DNA of 64,000 bases, taken from assembly GCF_040546585.1 (NCBI RefSeq), contig NZ_JBEPOC010000001.1:2914001-2978000 (forward strand), read 5' to 3'. Shown in pieces: positions 53,650 to 64,000 of this stretch; positions within the stretch are counted from its first letter, which is position 1; each line of letters opens with the position of its first letter. Made by a program: the position numbers and the translations under genes. The DNA is from Marmoricola sp. OAE513. GTDB taxonomy: Bacteria; Actinomycetota; Actinomycetes; Propionibacteriales; Nocardioidaceae. The notes under the pieces were generated by a model. The model had not been told where the DNA came from. It did not search any database and was given only the letters and a program-made list of their open reading frames with translations.

Positions 53650-55409
53650 GCACCTACCGCCACCGTGCGCTGCCGCTGCTGGCCCTGCTGCTCGCCGCCC
53701 TGGTCGCGGCCGGCTGCTCGACGCTGCCCTCCAGCGGCGAGGTGCACACCCAGCCGGACGCCGCGGCGGACGGGTCCGGGCAGGCGCCGTACTTCGCGCC
53801 TCCGGGCCCGGTCGCCGGGGCCGACCGCGAGGCGATCGTCCGCGGCTTCCTGCTGGCCACCCAGGCGAACCCGCCGAGCACCTCGGTGGCGCGGTCGTTC
53901 CTCACCGATCAGGCCCGGATCACCTGGAAGCCGACCAGCACGATCGTCTACGACGCCCCGACCCTGGAGACGCGGGCGGACAGCGTCCGGGCGAGGCTGT
54001 CGGGGGCGCACCGCCTCGACCAGCGCGGCAGCTGGACCGGAGGCTCCGCCCCGTCGTCGCTCGACGTGGACTTCAACCTGTCGCTGGAGAACGGCGAGTG
54101 GCGGATCTCCAACCCGCCCGCGGCGATGCCGGTCCCGTTCTCCTACTTCGGCAGCCTCTACGTGCCGTTCCTCGTCTACTTCTTCGACCGCACCGGCACC
54201 GTGCTGGTGCCGTCGCGGGTGTACCTGCCCCTGGGGGAGCAGATCCCCTCCAGCCTCGTCCGCAGCCTGCTCGCGGGACCGACCGACGTCCGGCGGGCCG
54301 CGACCGCGACCGCTTTCCGCTCGGGCATCGACCTCGACCTGTCCGTGGTGGTCAGCGACGACGGCATCGCGGAGATCCCGATGTCGAAGCAGATCCAGCG
54401 GCTCTCGCCCGGCGAGCTCTACCGGGTGGTGCTCCAGCTGACCGCGACGCTGCGTCAGCTGCCGGGCCTGGTGAAGATCAGGATCACCGTGGACGGCATC
54501 CCGGTGCCGCTGGTCAACGGCCAGACCGACGTGAGCGTCGACCTGGCCCCGGAGTTCGACCCGGTCGCGGCGGCAGGGCGCAATTTCGTCGGTGTCGCCG
54601 AGGGGCGCGTCGTACGCCAGGACGGCGACAGCACCAAGGCTGTCGGAGGTCCGCTCGGCGCGCCCGGGTTCGCGCTCCGCTCGGTCGCCGAGAGCGTGCC
54701 GCGGGCCACGTACGCCGGGGTCTCGGCCAGCGGGCGGCGCGCCTACGAGGCCCCCGCCTCGGGGTCCCCGCAGGGGTCCCGGGTCCGTAGCGTCGTCACC
54801 GGCGCCAGCAACCTGCTGAAGCCGGTCTACGACCGGTTCGGCGGGCTCTGGCTGGTCGATGCGACCCCGGCGGGCGCCGTGGTCCACCTGGTCACCGACG
54901 GTCGCGACCGGATCGTGCAGGTGCCCGGTGTCTCGGGCCGCCGGGTCTCGGCCTTCACGGTGACCCGCGACGGGACCTCCCTGGTCGCGGGGCTCGCCAC
55001 CACGCCGGCCCCGACCCTGGTGGTGGACTCGTTGATCCGGTCCGAGAACGGGCAGGTGCTGCGCGCGAAGGCGGACCAGCGGGTCGTGGTGACCCAGGCC
55101 GACCTGGCGCCGATCATCGACCTCGGCCAGGACTCGGCCACGAGCGTGGCGGTGCTCACCCAGAACGCGACCCAGGGGACGAGCGGGAGCGGACGGGTCT
55201 TCAGCGTCGAGCTCGACGGTTCTCCGGGGGTCCCCGGCGCCGTCTCGACCGATCCGGTCCCCGGCAGGTTGGCTGCCCTGCTGGCCAGCCCGGACGACCG
55301 GCTCCCGCTCCGGGTGGTCACCCAGGACGGCCGGTTGCTGACCCAGCAGGGCTCGGGGGAGTGGACCCGCAGCGGGGGCGAGATCCTCGCAGCGGCCTAC
55401 CCGCAGTAG
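53646..55409 (+). CDS. lpqB: LpqB lipoprotein
   Basis: A 587-residue lipoprotein. The signal peptide ends in the lipobox LVAAGC with Cys24 as the lipidated residue. A GerMN-like domain (about 150-330, FFDRTGTVLVPSRVYLP, SLVRSLLAGP) is followed by a C-terminal beta-propeller-like domain (TPAGAVVHLVTDG, AFTVTRDGTSLVAG). LpqB binds MtrB outside the membrane and tunes MtrA signalling. It overlaps mtrB by 4 nt. A 12-bp palindrome, ccccgatcgggg (55415-55426), follows the stop. Confidence 0.94.
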   Translation: MSTYRHRALPLLALLLAALVAAGCSTLPSSGEVHTQPDAAADGSGQAPYFAPPGPVAGADREAIVRGFLLATQANPPSTSVARSFLTDQARITWKPTSTIVYDAPTLETRADSVRARLSGAHRLDQRGSWTGGSAPSSLDVDFNLSLENGEWRISNPPAAMPVPFSYFGSLYVPFLVYFFDRTGTVLVPSRVYLPLGEQIPSSLVRSLLAGPTDVRRAATATAFRSGIDLDLSVVVSDDGIAEIPMSKQIQRLSPGELYRVVLQLTATLRQLPGLVKIRITVDGIPVPLVNGQTDVSVDLAPEFDPVAAAGRNFVGVAEGRVVRQDGDSTKAVGGPLGAPGFALRSVAESVPRATYAGVSASGRRAYEAPASGSPQGSRVRSVVTGASNLLKPVYDRFGGLWLVDATPAGAVVHLVTDGRDRIVQVPGVSGRRVSAFTVTRDGTSLVAGLATTPAPTLVVDSLIRSENGQVLRAKADQRVVVTQADLAPIIDLGQDSATSVAVLTQNATQGTSGSGRVFSVELDGSPGVPGAVSTDPVPGRLAALLASPDDRLPLRVVTQDGRLLTQQGSGEWTRSGGEILAAAYPQ

Positions 55410-55470
55410 TTATCCCCCGATCGGGGTCAGGCACCGATCGGCCCGCACGCCGTCGGGGAGCGTCTCCCGG

Positions 55471-56199
55471 GTGTGGCAGGAGTGGGTCGACCTCGCGTTC
55501 GGTGGCCGGTGCGCGGTGTGCGCGGAACCGGGGCGGCCGCTCTGCTCCGGGTGCAACGCCGCGCTGCCCGGGGACGGCCGGCGGGTACGACCGGTGCCCG
55601 AGCCGGTCGGCCTCGCCCCGACGTACGCCGCCGGTTGGTACGACGTGCCGCTGAAGCCGATGGTGCTCGCTCACAAGGAGCACCAGGTGCACGGCCTCGC
55701 GGTGCCGCTGGGCAACGTGCTCGGCGGGGTCGTCGCCTCGGCCGCCCCGGGGCGCGCGGACCTGCTCCTGGTGCCGGTGCCGTCGAGCCCGGCCAGCGTC
55801 CGCCGGCGCGGCCACGACCCGACCGCACGGATGGTGGCCGCAGCGGCCAGGACGCTGCGGCGTACCGGGAGGGTGGCGCACGCGGTCGCCCTGCTGCGCC
55901 ACCGCGGCGCCGTGGAGGACCAGGCGGGTCTGGATGCCGCCGGGCGCACCGCGAACCTGGCCGGGGCGTTCGTGGTGGTGGCACGCGCCCAACGCCGGCT
56001 GGCCGGACGTCGGCTCCTCGTGGTGGTGTGCGACGACGTCGTGACCACCGGGGCGACCGCGCGGGAGGCCCAGCGAGCCCTGGCCGGCGTCGGGCTCCCG
56101 GTCGCGGCGGTGGCCGCGGTCGCCGCCACGCGCAAACGCTCGGGGGCGGCCTCGGAGGACCCGTGGGGGACCGTCCCGCACGGTCCTCGATGTCACTGA
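55471..56199 (+). CDS. ComF-family phosphoribosyltransferase-like protein
   Basis: A 242-residue protein: zinc-binding Cys14, Cys17, Cys25 and Cys28 at the start, then a PRTase fold with LLLVPVPSSPASVRRRGHDPT and the PRPP loop VVVCDDVVTTGATAREA. ComF proteins act late in DNA uptake with replication proteins in competent bacteria; in actinobacteria the role is unproven. GTG 55471 begins the zinc region. Position after lpqB and before hpf is conserved (Rv3242c). Confidence 0.85.
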   Translation: MWQEWVDLAFGGRCAVCAEPGRPLCSGCNAALPGDGRRVRPVPEPVGLAPTYAAGWYDVPLKPMVLAHKEHQVHGLAVPLGNVLGGVVASAAPGRADLLLVPVPSSPASVRRRGHDPTARMVAAAARTLRRTGRVAHAVALLRHRGAVEDQAGLDAAGRTANLAGAFVVVARAQRRLAGRRLLVVVCDDVVTTGATAREAQRALAGVGLPVAAVAAVAATRKRSGAASEDPWGTVPHGPRCH

Positions 56200-56226
56200 C
56201 TGCTACCGCTTTGTCCCACTCCCGGC

Positions 56227-56232
56227 TAACGT
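56227..56232 (+). promoter_or_regulatory. Likely -10 for the hpf leader RNA (TAACGT)
   Basis: TAACGT lies 28 nt after the comF stop and would start a transcript near 56240. Confidence 0.45.
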
Positions 56233-56239
56233 CTGTACA

Positions 56240-56616
56240 TGGAGTCCGTCCGGGTCCGTGGTTGCGTCGGTCAAGACCTGGACGAACAGCGCCTTCCTCC
56301 GGGAGGGAGCTGTCTCGGACCAGGTTCGACCCGGCAAGCCGATGCCAGTCGCAGGCGAAACGGCCCACGTAAGGCAACGTCCGCAGCTCGCTGCGGTCCG
56401 CGCCGATCACGGAGCGGCTTAGACGTAAGTCCTGCCTGTCGCCCCTCGTCAGATACGGGGACGCGACGGAGAAGGCCAGTAGTGGCAGAAGCTGCGACCG
56501 TCTCAGCAGGCGGGTGTGGGGGAGAAGACCAGGTCGGCCGGGCGGGCTCCGCCGTACGACGCACGTAGCTGGATCCAGTAACCAACCGGACGGCTGCCAC
56601 CCAAGGACAGCCGTCC
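56240..56616 (+). ncRNA. Long structured leader upstream of hpf (candidate raiA-type RNA)
   Basis: The 435-bp gap before hpf has no convincing reading frame but many stable stems: 56248-56256 with 56275-56283 (9 bp, one G-U), 56286-56313, 56381-56396 (CCGCAG-CTCG-CTGCGG), 56438-56467 and 56588-56616 (9 bp). The last ends just before the ribosome site. A large structured RNA called the raiA motif is known upstream of hpf/raiA genes in Firmicutes and Actinobacteria; location and complexity fit, but I could not match its consensus from memory. Boundaries are approximate. Confidence 0.6.
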
Positions 56617-56634
56617 CGACAACGGGAGGTTTGT

Positions 56635-57252
56635 ATGGACGTTGTGGTGAGCAGCAGGCACTGCGAGATCTCGGAGCGTTTCCGCGAGCACGTGGAGGAC
56701 AAGCTCGTGAGGCTGGAGAAGCACGACCACCGGATCATCCGGGTCGAGGTGCTCCTGGAGCGCGAGCGCAACGCGCGGCAGCCCGAGCGCCAGGTGCGCG
56801 TCGAGCTCACCGCCAAGTCGAAGGGCCCGATCCTGCGGGCCGAGGCGGCGGCGGAGGACAAGATGGCCGCGCTCGACCTGGCCCTGGACAAGATGTCCGC
56901 GCAGATGCGGCGCGCCGCCGACCGCCGCAAGGTCCACCACGGCCAGCGTGCCCCTGAGTCGGTGCACCAGGCGATGGCTCGCGCCGGCAACGGTGAGCCC
57001 GCCGAGGTCGAGGCCGACGACGAGGTGCAGGTGCGCAAGGTCGGCCCGGTGACGGTGACCGGGGACGGTCCGCTGGTGGTGCGCGAGAAGACGCACCCGG
57101 CGACGCCGATCAACCTCGAGCAGGCCCTCTACGAGATGGAGCTCGTCGGACACGACTTCTACTTGTTCGTCGACAAGGAGAGCGAGCGCCCTTCGGTCGT
57201 CTACCGACGCCGCGGCTACGACTACGGCGTGATCTCGCTCGACGTGACCTGA
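56635..57252 (+). CDS. hpf: Ribosome hibernation promoting factor, long form
   Basis: A 205-residue protein. The N-domain (1 to about 105) is the S30AE fold that enters the 30S decoding region: VVSSRHCEISERFREHVEDKLVRLEKHD and VRVELTAKSKGPILRAEA. The C-domain (about 145-205, PATPINLEQALYEMELVGHDFYLFVDKES) dimerises 70S ribosomes into 100S particles. GGGAGG lies 5 nt before ATG 56635. The long structured leader upstream is probably regulatory. Stress and stationary-phase induction is usual for the family. Confidence 0.95.
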   Translation: MDVVVSSRHCEISERFREHVEDKLVRLEKHDHRIIRVEVLLERERNARQPERQVRVELTAKSKGPILRAEAAAEDKMAALDLALDKMSAQMRRAADRRKVHHGQRAPESVHQAMARAGNGEPAEVEADDEVQVRKVGPVTVTGDGPLVVREKTHPATPINLEQALYEMELVGHDFYLFVDKESERPSVVYRRRGYDYGVISLDVT

Positions 57253-57322
57253 GGGTGGCGCTGGTCGTGAGCTGTTGGCCCGAAGCCCCACGGGTGCACG
57301 CCGGATCTGGGATGATCTGCGC

Positions 57323-58003
57323 GTGCCAGAACTGATGGGGGAGACGGCTGCGGTCCGGGTCGTCGTGGTCGACGACCAGGAGCTTTTCCGACGCGGCCTC
57401 ACGATGCTGCTCGGCGTCGAGGCGGACATCGAGGTGGTGGGTGAGGCCGGCGACGGCGTGACCGCCGTGGACCTGGTCGTCGAGACGATGCCCGACATCG
57501 TGCTGCTCGACGTCCGGATGCCCAAGCGCAGCGGCCTCGAGGCGTGCATGCAGATCAAGGCGCAGGCCCCGTCCGCGCGGATCATCATGCTCACCGTCAG
57601 CGACGAGGAGGGCGACCTGTACGAGGCCGTCAAGAACGGCGCGTCCGGCTACCTGCTCAAGGACTCCTCGATCGACGAGGTCGCCCAGGCGATCCGGGTG
57701 GTGGCCGAAGGCCAGTCGCTGATCAGCCCGTCGATGGCAGCCAAGCTGATCGACGAGTTCAAGGAGATCTCCCGCACCGACCGCGAGGTCGGCACCGTGC
57801 CCCGGCTCACCGAGCGCGAGCTCGAGGTGCTCCGGCTGGTCGCGACCGGCCTGAACAACCGCGAGGTCGCCAAGCAGCTCTTCATCAGCGAGAACACGGT
57901 GAAGAACCACGTCCGCAACATCCTGGACAAGCTGCAGCTGCACTCCCGGATGGAGGCCGTCATGTACGCGGTGAGGGAGAAGCTCCTGGAGATCCCCCAG
58001 TAG
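57323..58003 (+). CDS. NarL/LuxR-type response regulator
   Basis: A 226-residue regulator. The receiver has VVVVDDQELFRRGL, phosphoacceptor Asp63 in IVLLDVRMPKRSG and Lys in GYLLKDSS. The LuxR helix-turn-helix near 160-215 reads RLTERELEVLRLVATGLNNREVAKQLFISENTVKNHVRNIL. No partner kinase is adjacent. GTG 57323 has GATGAT 6 nt upstream (weak leaderless -10); ATG 57335 is possible. This slot between hpf and secA is conserved in actinobacteria. Confidence 0.9.
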   Translation: MPELMGETAAVRVVVVDDQELFRRGLTMLLGVEADIEVVGEAGDGVTAVDLVVETMPDIVLLDVRMPKRSGLEACMQIKAQAPSARIIMLTVSDEEGDLYEAVKNGASGYLLKDSSIDEVAQAIRVVAEGQSLISPSMAAKLIDEFKEISRTDREVGTVPRLTERELEVLRLVATGLNNREVAKQLFISENTVKNHVRNILDKLQLHSRMEAVMYAVREKLLEIPQ

Positions 58004-58027
58004 GACCGCCAAGCGCGGCGCCTGGCT

Positions 58028-58102
58028 GCGTTGTCGTCGCTTGACGTCCGCTCCGCTGCGCTCCGCTGAAGGACGCCTGCGCTTCTCCGCCTTGCCATGC
58101 AC
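58028..58102. repeat. Palindromic repeat family 3, copy 2
   Basis: It shares the opening and closing blocks with 40805-40870. CGTCC (58045-58049) pairs with GGACG (58071-58075), so both arms changed together relative to copy 1. It follows the response-regulator stop. Confidence 0.65.
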
Positions 58103-58148
58103 CACACCTGACGATCCTCGAGTCGCTGACGATGTCCCCGGGGCCCGC

Positions 58149-58154
58149 TAGCGT
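58149..58154 (+). promoter_or_regulatory. -10 element of the YcaQ-like gene (TAGCGT)
   Basis: TAGCGT ends 7 nt before ATG 58162, favouring it over an in-frame start at 58132. Confidence 0.55.
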
Positions 58155-58161
58155 CCCTGGC

Positions 58162-59376
58162 ATGCAGTCCCTCTCGTTGGCCCAGGCACGCCGGATCGCG
58201 CTGGCGGCCCAGGGGTTCCTGGACCCGCCGCACAGCACCCCGACCCTGGCGACGCTGAACCGGACGCTGCGCCGCACGGGGGTGCTCCAGGTCGACTCGG
58301 TCAACGTGCTGCAGCGGGCGCACTACATGCCGCTGTTCAGTCGGATGGGCGGCTACGACACCGACCTGCTGCGGCGCGCCTCCAGCGGCCGGGCCCAGCG
58401 CCGCCTGGTCGAGTACTGGGCGCACGTGCAGGCCTTCATGCCAGTCGAGCTCTGGCCGCACATGCAGCACCGGATGGCGCAGCACCGGGCCCAACGGGGG
58501 AAGTGGGGGAGCGAGGGCGTCACCGAGGAGCTCGAGACCTCGCTGGTCGCCGAGATCGTCGATCGCGGCGCCAGCACGGCGCGCGACCTGGACGAGGGCC
58601 TGCCCCGGACCAAGGATCAGTGGGGCTGGAACTGGTCGGCCACCCGTCGCACGCTCGACTACCTGTACGCCGCCGGCGAGCTGGCGATCGCCGGGCGCAA
58701 CAGCCAGTTCGAGGTGCTCTACGACCTGCCCGAGCGGGTGCTGCCGGACGCGGTGCTCGTCGTACCGGTGCCCGAGCCCGCCGAGGCGCACCGCGAGCTG
58801 GTCCGCCGGGCGGCGCTCTCGCACGGCGTCGGCACCGAGCCCGACCTGCGCGACTACTACCGGATGAAACCGACCGAGTCCCAGGCTGCCGTGGCATCGC
58901 TGGTCGAGGACGGTGAGCTCGTCCCGGTGGCCCTGGAGGGCTGCCGGAAGCCGGCGTACCTGCATGCGGCAGCACGGGTCCCGCGCAAGGTCCGGACCCG
59001 GGCGCTGCTGAGCCCGTTCGACCCGCTCGTGTGGGAGCGGACCCGGACCGAGCTGCTCTTCGGATTCCGGTACCGGATCGAGATCTACGTGCCGGAGGCG
59101 CAGCGCGAGTTCGGCTACTACGTGCTGCCGTTCCTGCTCGACGAGGCGATCGTGGCGCGGGTCGACCTCAAGGCCGACCGCAAGGGGCGGGTGCTCTTGG
59201 TCAAGGCCGCGTACGCCGAGGAGCAGGCCCCGGCGGACACGGCCGACGAGCTGGCGGCCGAGCTGCGCTCGTTGGCCGACTGGTTGGGGCTCGATGACGT
59301 TTCGGTAGCGGCCCGTGGAGATCTCAGCGCGGCGCTCGACGCCGCCGTACGATCCTCGGGTGCTGCGCTTCTATGA
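58162..59376 (+). CDS. YcaQ/AlkZ-like DNA glycosylase (winged-helix family)
   Basis: A 404-residue protein of the HTH_42 family. SLAQARRIALAAQGF opens it, the active-site motif is GVLQVDSVNVLQRAHYMPLFSRMG (Q-x-D near 39), then WGWNWSATRRTLDYLYAAGELAIAGR, a winged helix, and LLSPFDPLVWERTRTELLFGFRYRIEIYVP. E. coli YcaQ removes interstrand crosslinks; Streptomyces AlkZ protects against azinomycin. This one lacks a biosynthetic context, so general repair is likely. It overlaps the next gene by 17 nt. Confidence 0.88.
   Translation: MQSLSLAQARRIALAAQGFLDPPHSTPTLATLNRTLRRTGVLQVDSVNVLQRAHYMPLFSRMGGYDTDLLRRASSGRAQRRLVEYWAHVQAFMPVELWPHMQHRMAQHRAQRGKWGSEGVTEELETSLVAEIVDRGASTARDLDEGLPRTKDQWGWNWSATRRTLDYLYAAGELAIAGRNSQFEVLYDLPERVLPDAVLVVPVPEPAEAHRELVRRAALSHGVGTEPDLRDYYRMKPTESQAAVASLVEDGELVPVALEGCRKPAYLHAAARVPRKVRTRALLSPFDPLVWERTRTELLFGFRYRIEIYVPEAQREFGYYVLPFLLDEAIVARVDLKADRKGRVLLVKAAYAEEQAPADTADELAAELRSLADWLGLDDVSVAARGDLSAALDAAVRSSGAALL
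59348..59353 (+). promoter_or_regulatory. -10 element of the PLDc_N gene (TACGAT)
   Basis: TACGAT inside the end of the YcaQ-like gene ends 6 nt before GTG 59360 and decides this start. Confidence 0.5.
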
Positions 59377-59758
59377 GGGCTGGTTCCTCGTCGTCCTGGT
59401 CCTCGACATCTTCTGCGTGATCGACATCATCCAGAGCCGCGAGGGCGAGGTCCGCAACCTGCCCAAGATCGCCTGGTTGCTGCTCGTCCTGTTCTTCCCG
59501 CTGGTCGGGTCGATCGCCTGGTTGGCCGTCGGCCGTCCGTCGCGCCAGCCGGCCGGCCGGTCTCCGTACGAGCGGTCCGCCCCGGCCTACCCGGAGTACG
59601 ACCGACCGGGTCGTGCAGCCGGGGTCTCGGCCGAGTCCGACGACGAATTCCTCCGCAAGGTCCGGGAGCGGGCCGAGGAGCAGCGCCGCCGCGCCGCCGA
59701 GCAGAAGAAGGCCGCCCAGGAGGAGTCCGAGGGCGGCGGGGACGGCAGCGAGCGCTGA
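59360..59758 (+). CDS. PLDc_N-domain small membrane protein
   Basis: A 132-residue protein with two membrane segments near 7-25 and 37-58 (GWFLVVLVLDIFCVIDII, IAWLLLVLFFPLVGSIAWLAVG), the phospholipase-D N-terminal module without any catalytic HKD domain. The cytosolic tail is a charged coiled coil (DDEFLRKVRERAEEQRRRAAEQKK). Function unknown. GTG 59360 matches the -10 upstream. It lies 73 bp before secA. Confidence 0.85.
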   Translation: MLRFYEGWFLVVLVLDIFCVIDIIQSREGEVRNLPKIAWLLLVLFFPLVGSIAWLAVGRPSRQPAGRSPYERSAPAYPEYDRPGRAAGVSAESDDEFLRKVRERAEEQRRRAAEQKKAAQEESEGGGDGSER

Positions 59759-59831
59759 GCGTCACCGGTTCGCCGCCTCTGGGTAGAGTTGGCAGCCGCA
59801 CCACCACCATCTTTCCTGGGAGCCTGAGAAC
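59759..59831 (+). promoter_or_regulatory. secA leader and promoter region
   Basis: TAGAGT at about 59784-59789 is the likely -10, giving a leader of some 36 nt with CTGGGAG before GTG 59832. Confidence 0.4.
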
Positions 59832-62696
<2,865 letters not shown>

Positions 62697-62702
62697 TCAC
62701 CC

Positions 62703-62730
62703 CGGTCGTCGAGCTTGCCGAGACGTGGTG
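62703..62730. repeat. Palindromic repeat family 1, left arm only (copy 3)
   Basis: Bases 62703-62730 match the left arm of copy 1 exactly over more than 20 nt, but no right arm follows. It is joined within 32 bp to a family 2 element. It lies 7 bp after the secA stop. Confidence 0.7.
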
Positions 62731-62761
62731 GCGGGCGCTGGGTCCGGCCACGCGCCGCGCA

Positions 62762-62835
62762 CCCCGGCGGCGCCAACCACCCCTCCGCTCGTGCCTCGCT
62801 CCGGGGGGCCAGACCCATCCACGGCGCCGCCGGGG
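62762..62835. repeat. Palindromic repeat family 2, copy 2
   Basis: CCCCGGCGGCGCC (62762-62774) pairs perfectly with GGCGCCGCCGGGG (62823-62835). Inner blocks match copy 1 at 32323-32388. It probably ends the secA transcript. Confidence 0.75.
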
Positions 62836-62911
62836 CACCCGGCGCGCGTCCTGATCTCCGCCTGGCTCGCCTCGCTGCGCCTTTGACCCGGCCGCAGGTC
62901 GGGTGGCTTGT

Positions 62912-63340
62912 CTAGCCGAACTGGATCGCTGAGCAGCGCCAGCGGCCCTCGATGCAGTCGATGCGGGCTGCGATGGCGCGGGAGCGCTGTCCGTGGCGGA
63001 CGTGGATGCTGATCTCGGCGACGTCGGGCTGGGGGCGGGACAGGTGGACGCTGCGGACCTGGGCGCGCAACCGGGGGCGACGGGGGTCGGAGGAGCGGCG
63101 CCGGAGGGCGCTGGTACGCCGGTAGAGGTCCTCGTACACGTCGTCGGTGGTCCAGCGCATCAGCTGGTAGACGCCGCGGTCCCCTCCGATCACCTCGACG
63201 ACGGCCTGGGCGAACCGGGTGGCGAAGCCCGCCAGGTCGGGGTCGTCCCCGGTCACCAGCCGCAGGTTGGGCCGGGTGGGCAGGTCGGGGCCGGTGCCCA
63301 GGTCGAGGCTGAGCAGGCCCTGGCTGGCCGGTGCGTTCAT
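62912..63340 (-). CDS. Rv3235-family protein
   Basis: A 142-residue actinobacterial protein of unknown function found near secA in relatives. After a Gly/Pro-rich start (about 1-35), a small alpha/beta domain contains FATRFAQAVVEVIGGDRGVYQLMRWTTDDVYEDLYRR and ends VHLSRPQPDVAEISIHVRHGQRSRAIAARIDCIEGRWRCSAIQFG. GGAGG lies 5 nt before ATG 63340, which decides this start against a longer frame to 63433. Confidence 0.8.
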   Translation of the reverse strand: MNAPASQGLLSLDLGTGPDLPTRPNLRLVTGDDPDLAGFATRFAQAVVEVIGGDRGVYQLMRWTTDDVYEDLYRRTSALRRRSSDPRRPRLRAQVRSVHLSRPQPDVAEISIHVRHGQRSRAIAARIDCIEGRWRCSAIQFG

Positions 63341-63370
63341 GGGTCCTCCGCGGGTGGGGTCACAGGGGAG

Positions 63371-63400
63371 ACGCGCTGGGGTGCTCGGGAGCACGCGCGT
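63371..63400. terminator. Hairpin between two leftward genes
   Basis: GTGCT-CGGG-AGCAC (63381-63394) is enclosed by ACGCGC (63371-63376) and GCGCGT (63395-63400). It lies 130 bp downstream of the membrane-protein stop, possibly its terminator. The remaining gap to 63532 shows nothing else. Confidence 0.4.
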
Positions 63401-63532
63401 CCGGCCGCGGGTTTGCGACCGTTCCGGTGCCACGTGGTCTACGGGCGGCCCGAGGCAGGCGTCAGCGCCCCGACGAGGCCCTGTGCACGGCGGCGCTCGG
63501 CGCGGTCCGGTGGAGAACGCCCGGGAGGAGGT

Positions 63533-64000
63533 TCAGGCGCCGAAGAGGAGGTACAGGCCCGAGGCGGTGAAGAACACCATCACAACCAGCAGGCCGATCT
63601 GGCCGGTGACCTGGTGCTTCTTGGGCAGAAGCGTCAGGGCGCGGTCGTGCGCGGCAACGACACCGACGATGTGTCCGAGGACCACGGCGACGACCTTGGT
63701 GCTGGCCAGGAAGGTCGGGTGCGTGGAGAGCCAGTAGTTGACCGAGTAGTCGGCCGTCCCGAACAGGTTCGAGCCGTCGGCCATCGGGTCGCTGAGCTGG
63801 ATGAGCGTGGTCTGCCCCTGCTCGACGAAGTAGCTGAGGTAGTGCGCGGTCATGTACCCGACGATGATCGGGATCACCGAGTGGGCGAACAGCCGGGGCA
63901 GGCGGGAGCGCGGGACGGCGTCCGGCGCCTCGGTGTCGATGCCGGTGGACATCGTCGCGATCGCGAACGCGCCGCCGATGACCAGGCACATCACCAGGAG
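63533..64000 (-). CDS. Polytopic membrane protein, C-terminal part (cut by window edge)
   Basis: The last 156 codons of a leftward gene open past base 64000. At least four hydrophobic segments are seen, with conserved text IPIIVGYMTAHYLSYF, DPMADGSNLFG, VVAVVLGHIVGVVAAHDRALTLLP and IGLLVVMVFFTASGLYLLFG. This resembles membrane proteins sometimes labelled fenitrothion hydrolase; that activity is not established for most members. His and Asp within the segments hint at metal or proton handling, which is inference. Confidence 0.6.
   Translation of the reverse strand, partial: LLVMCLVIGGAFAIATMSTGIDTEAPDAVPRSRLPRLFAHSVIPIIVGYMTAHYLSYFVEQGQTTLIQLSDPMADGSNLFGTADYSVNYWLSTHPTFLASTKVVAVVLGHIVGVVAAHDRALTLLPKKHQVTGQIGLLVVMVFFTASGLYLLFGA

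Noticed and set aside
56314-56588. tRNA-like element in the hpf leader
   Set aside because: Short stems are present but no acceptor stem, anticodon arm or T-loop can be assembled.

Overview
The window is a high-GC actinobacterial chromosome segment, most likely from Nocardioides or a close relative (Propionibacteriales). This rests on GC-rich coding, frequent GTG starts, a WhiB protein, F420 genes, MtrAB-LpqB, and gene order. Recalled from Mycobacterium tuberculosis, the same order runs maf-accE5-accD5-birA-PH-purK-purE, fbiB-fbiA/whiB2, DUF3499-phosphomannomutase, sahH-mtrA-mtrB-lpqB-comF-hpf-secA. It is core chromosome with several accessory insertions. No tRNA, rRNA, IS element, CRISPR array or replication origin is visible.

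Layout. 1-5.3 kb: end of rmlA, maf, an acyl-CoA carboxylase pair (accD, accE), birA, a PH-domain membrane protein and a class III adenylate cyclase. 5.4-12.1 kb: mug glycosylase divergent from purK-purE, a nitroreductase-like protein, a CoA-binding protein, fadE, a zinc alcohol dehydrogenase, and a ketosteroid-isomerase homologue whose start codon lies in a KstR-type palindrome. 12.1-18.0 kb: the most unusual block, a tightly packed leftward operon of sigma factor, small beta-rich protein, intracellular subtilase with seven PFTSGH repeats and TPR-CHAT caspase-like protein, with a truncated paralogue of the small protein just upstream. 18.0-23.8 kb: dienelactone hydrolase, enoyl-CoA hydratase, an LCP ligase, metX, metY and a thioesterase.

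23.9-32.3 kb: a galactan cassette (LCP ligase, two-domain GlfT1-like transferase, glf, glfT2, wzm, wzt) that would make, export and anchor a galactofuranose polymer. 32.3-35.6 kb: an AT-rich control region with twin operators in front of a large secreted amidase. 35.6-49.6 kb: TIGR03089 protein, manC, DUF3105, F420 genes, whiB2, a polytopic glycosyltransferase with its DUF5719 partner, a degenerate metallopeptidase, DUF3499, phosphomannomutase, Trm112-like and SIS-like proteins, and DUF808. 49.8-64 kb: sahH, mtrA-mtrB-lpqB, a ComF-like PRTase, a long structured leader and hpf, a NarL-type regulator, a YcaQ-like glycosylase, secA, an Rv3235-like protein and a partial membrane protein.

Two signals recur. 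A TANNNT -10 hexamer lies 6-8 nt before many start codons, indicating widespread leaderless transcription. Several small palindromic repeat families occupy intergenic gaps, and one appears inside the accE coding region. Functionally the window joins cell-envelope polysaccharide synthesis (rmlA, manC, phosphomannomutase, galactan genes, LCP proteins), envelope surveillance (MtrAB-LpqB), methionine/SAH metabolism (metX, metY, sahH), acyl-CoA metabolism, and one candidate protease-based stress or defence operon.
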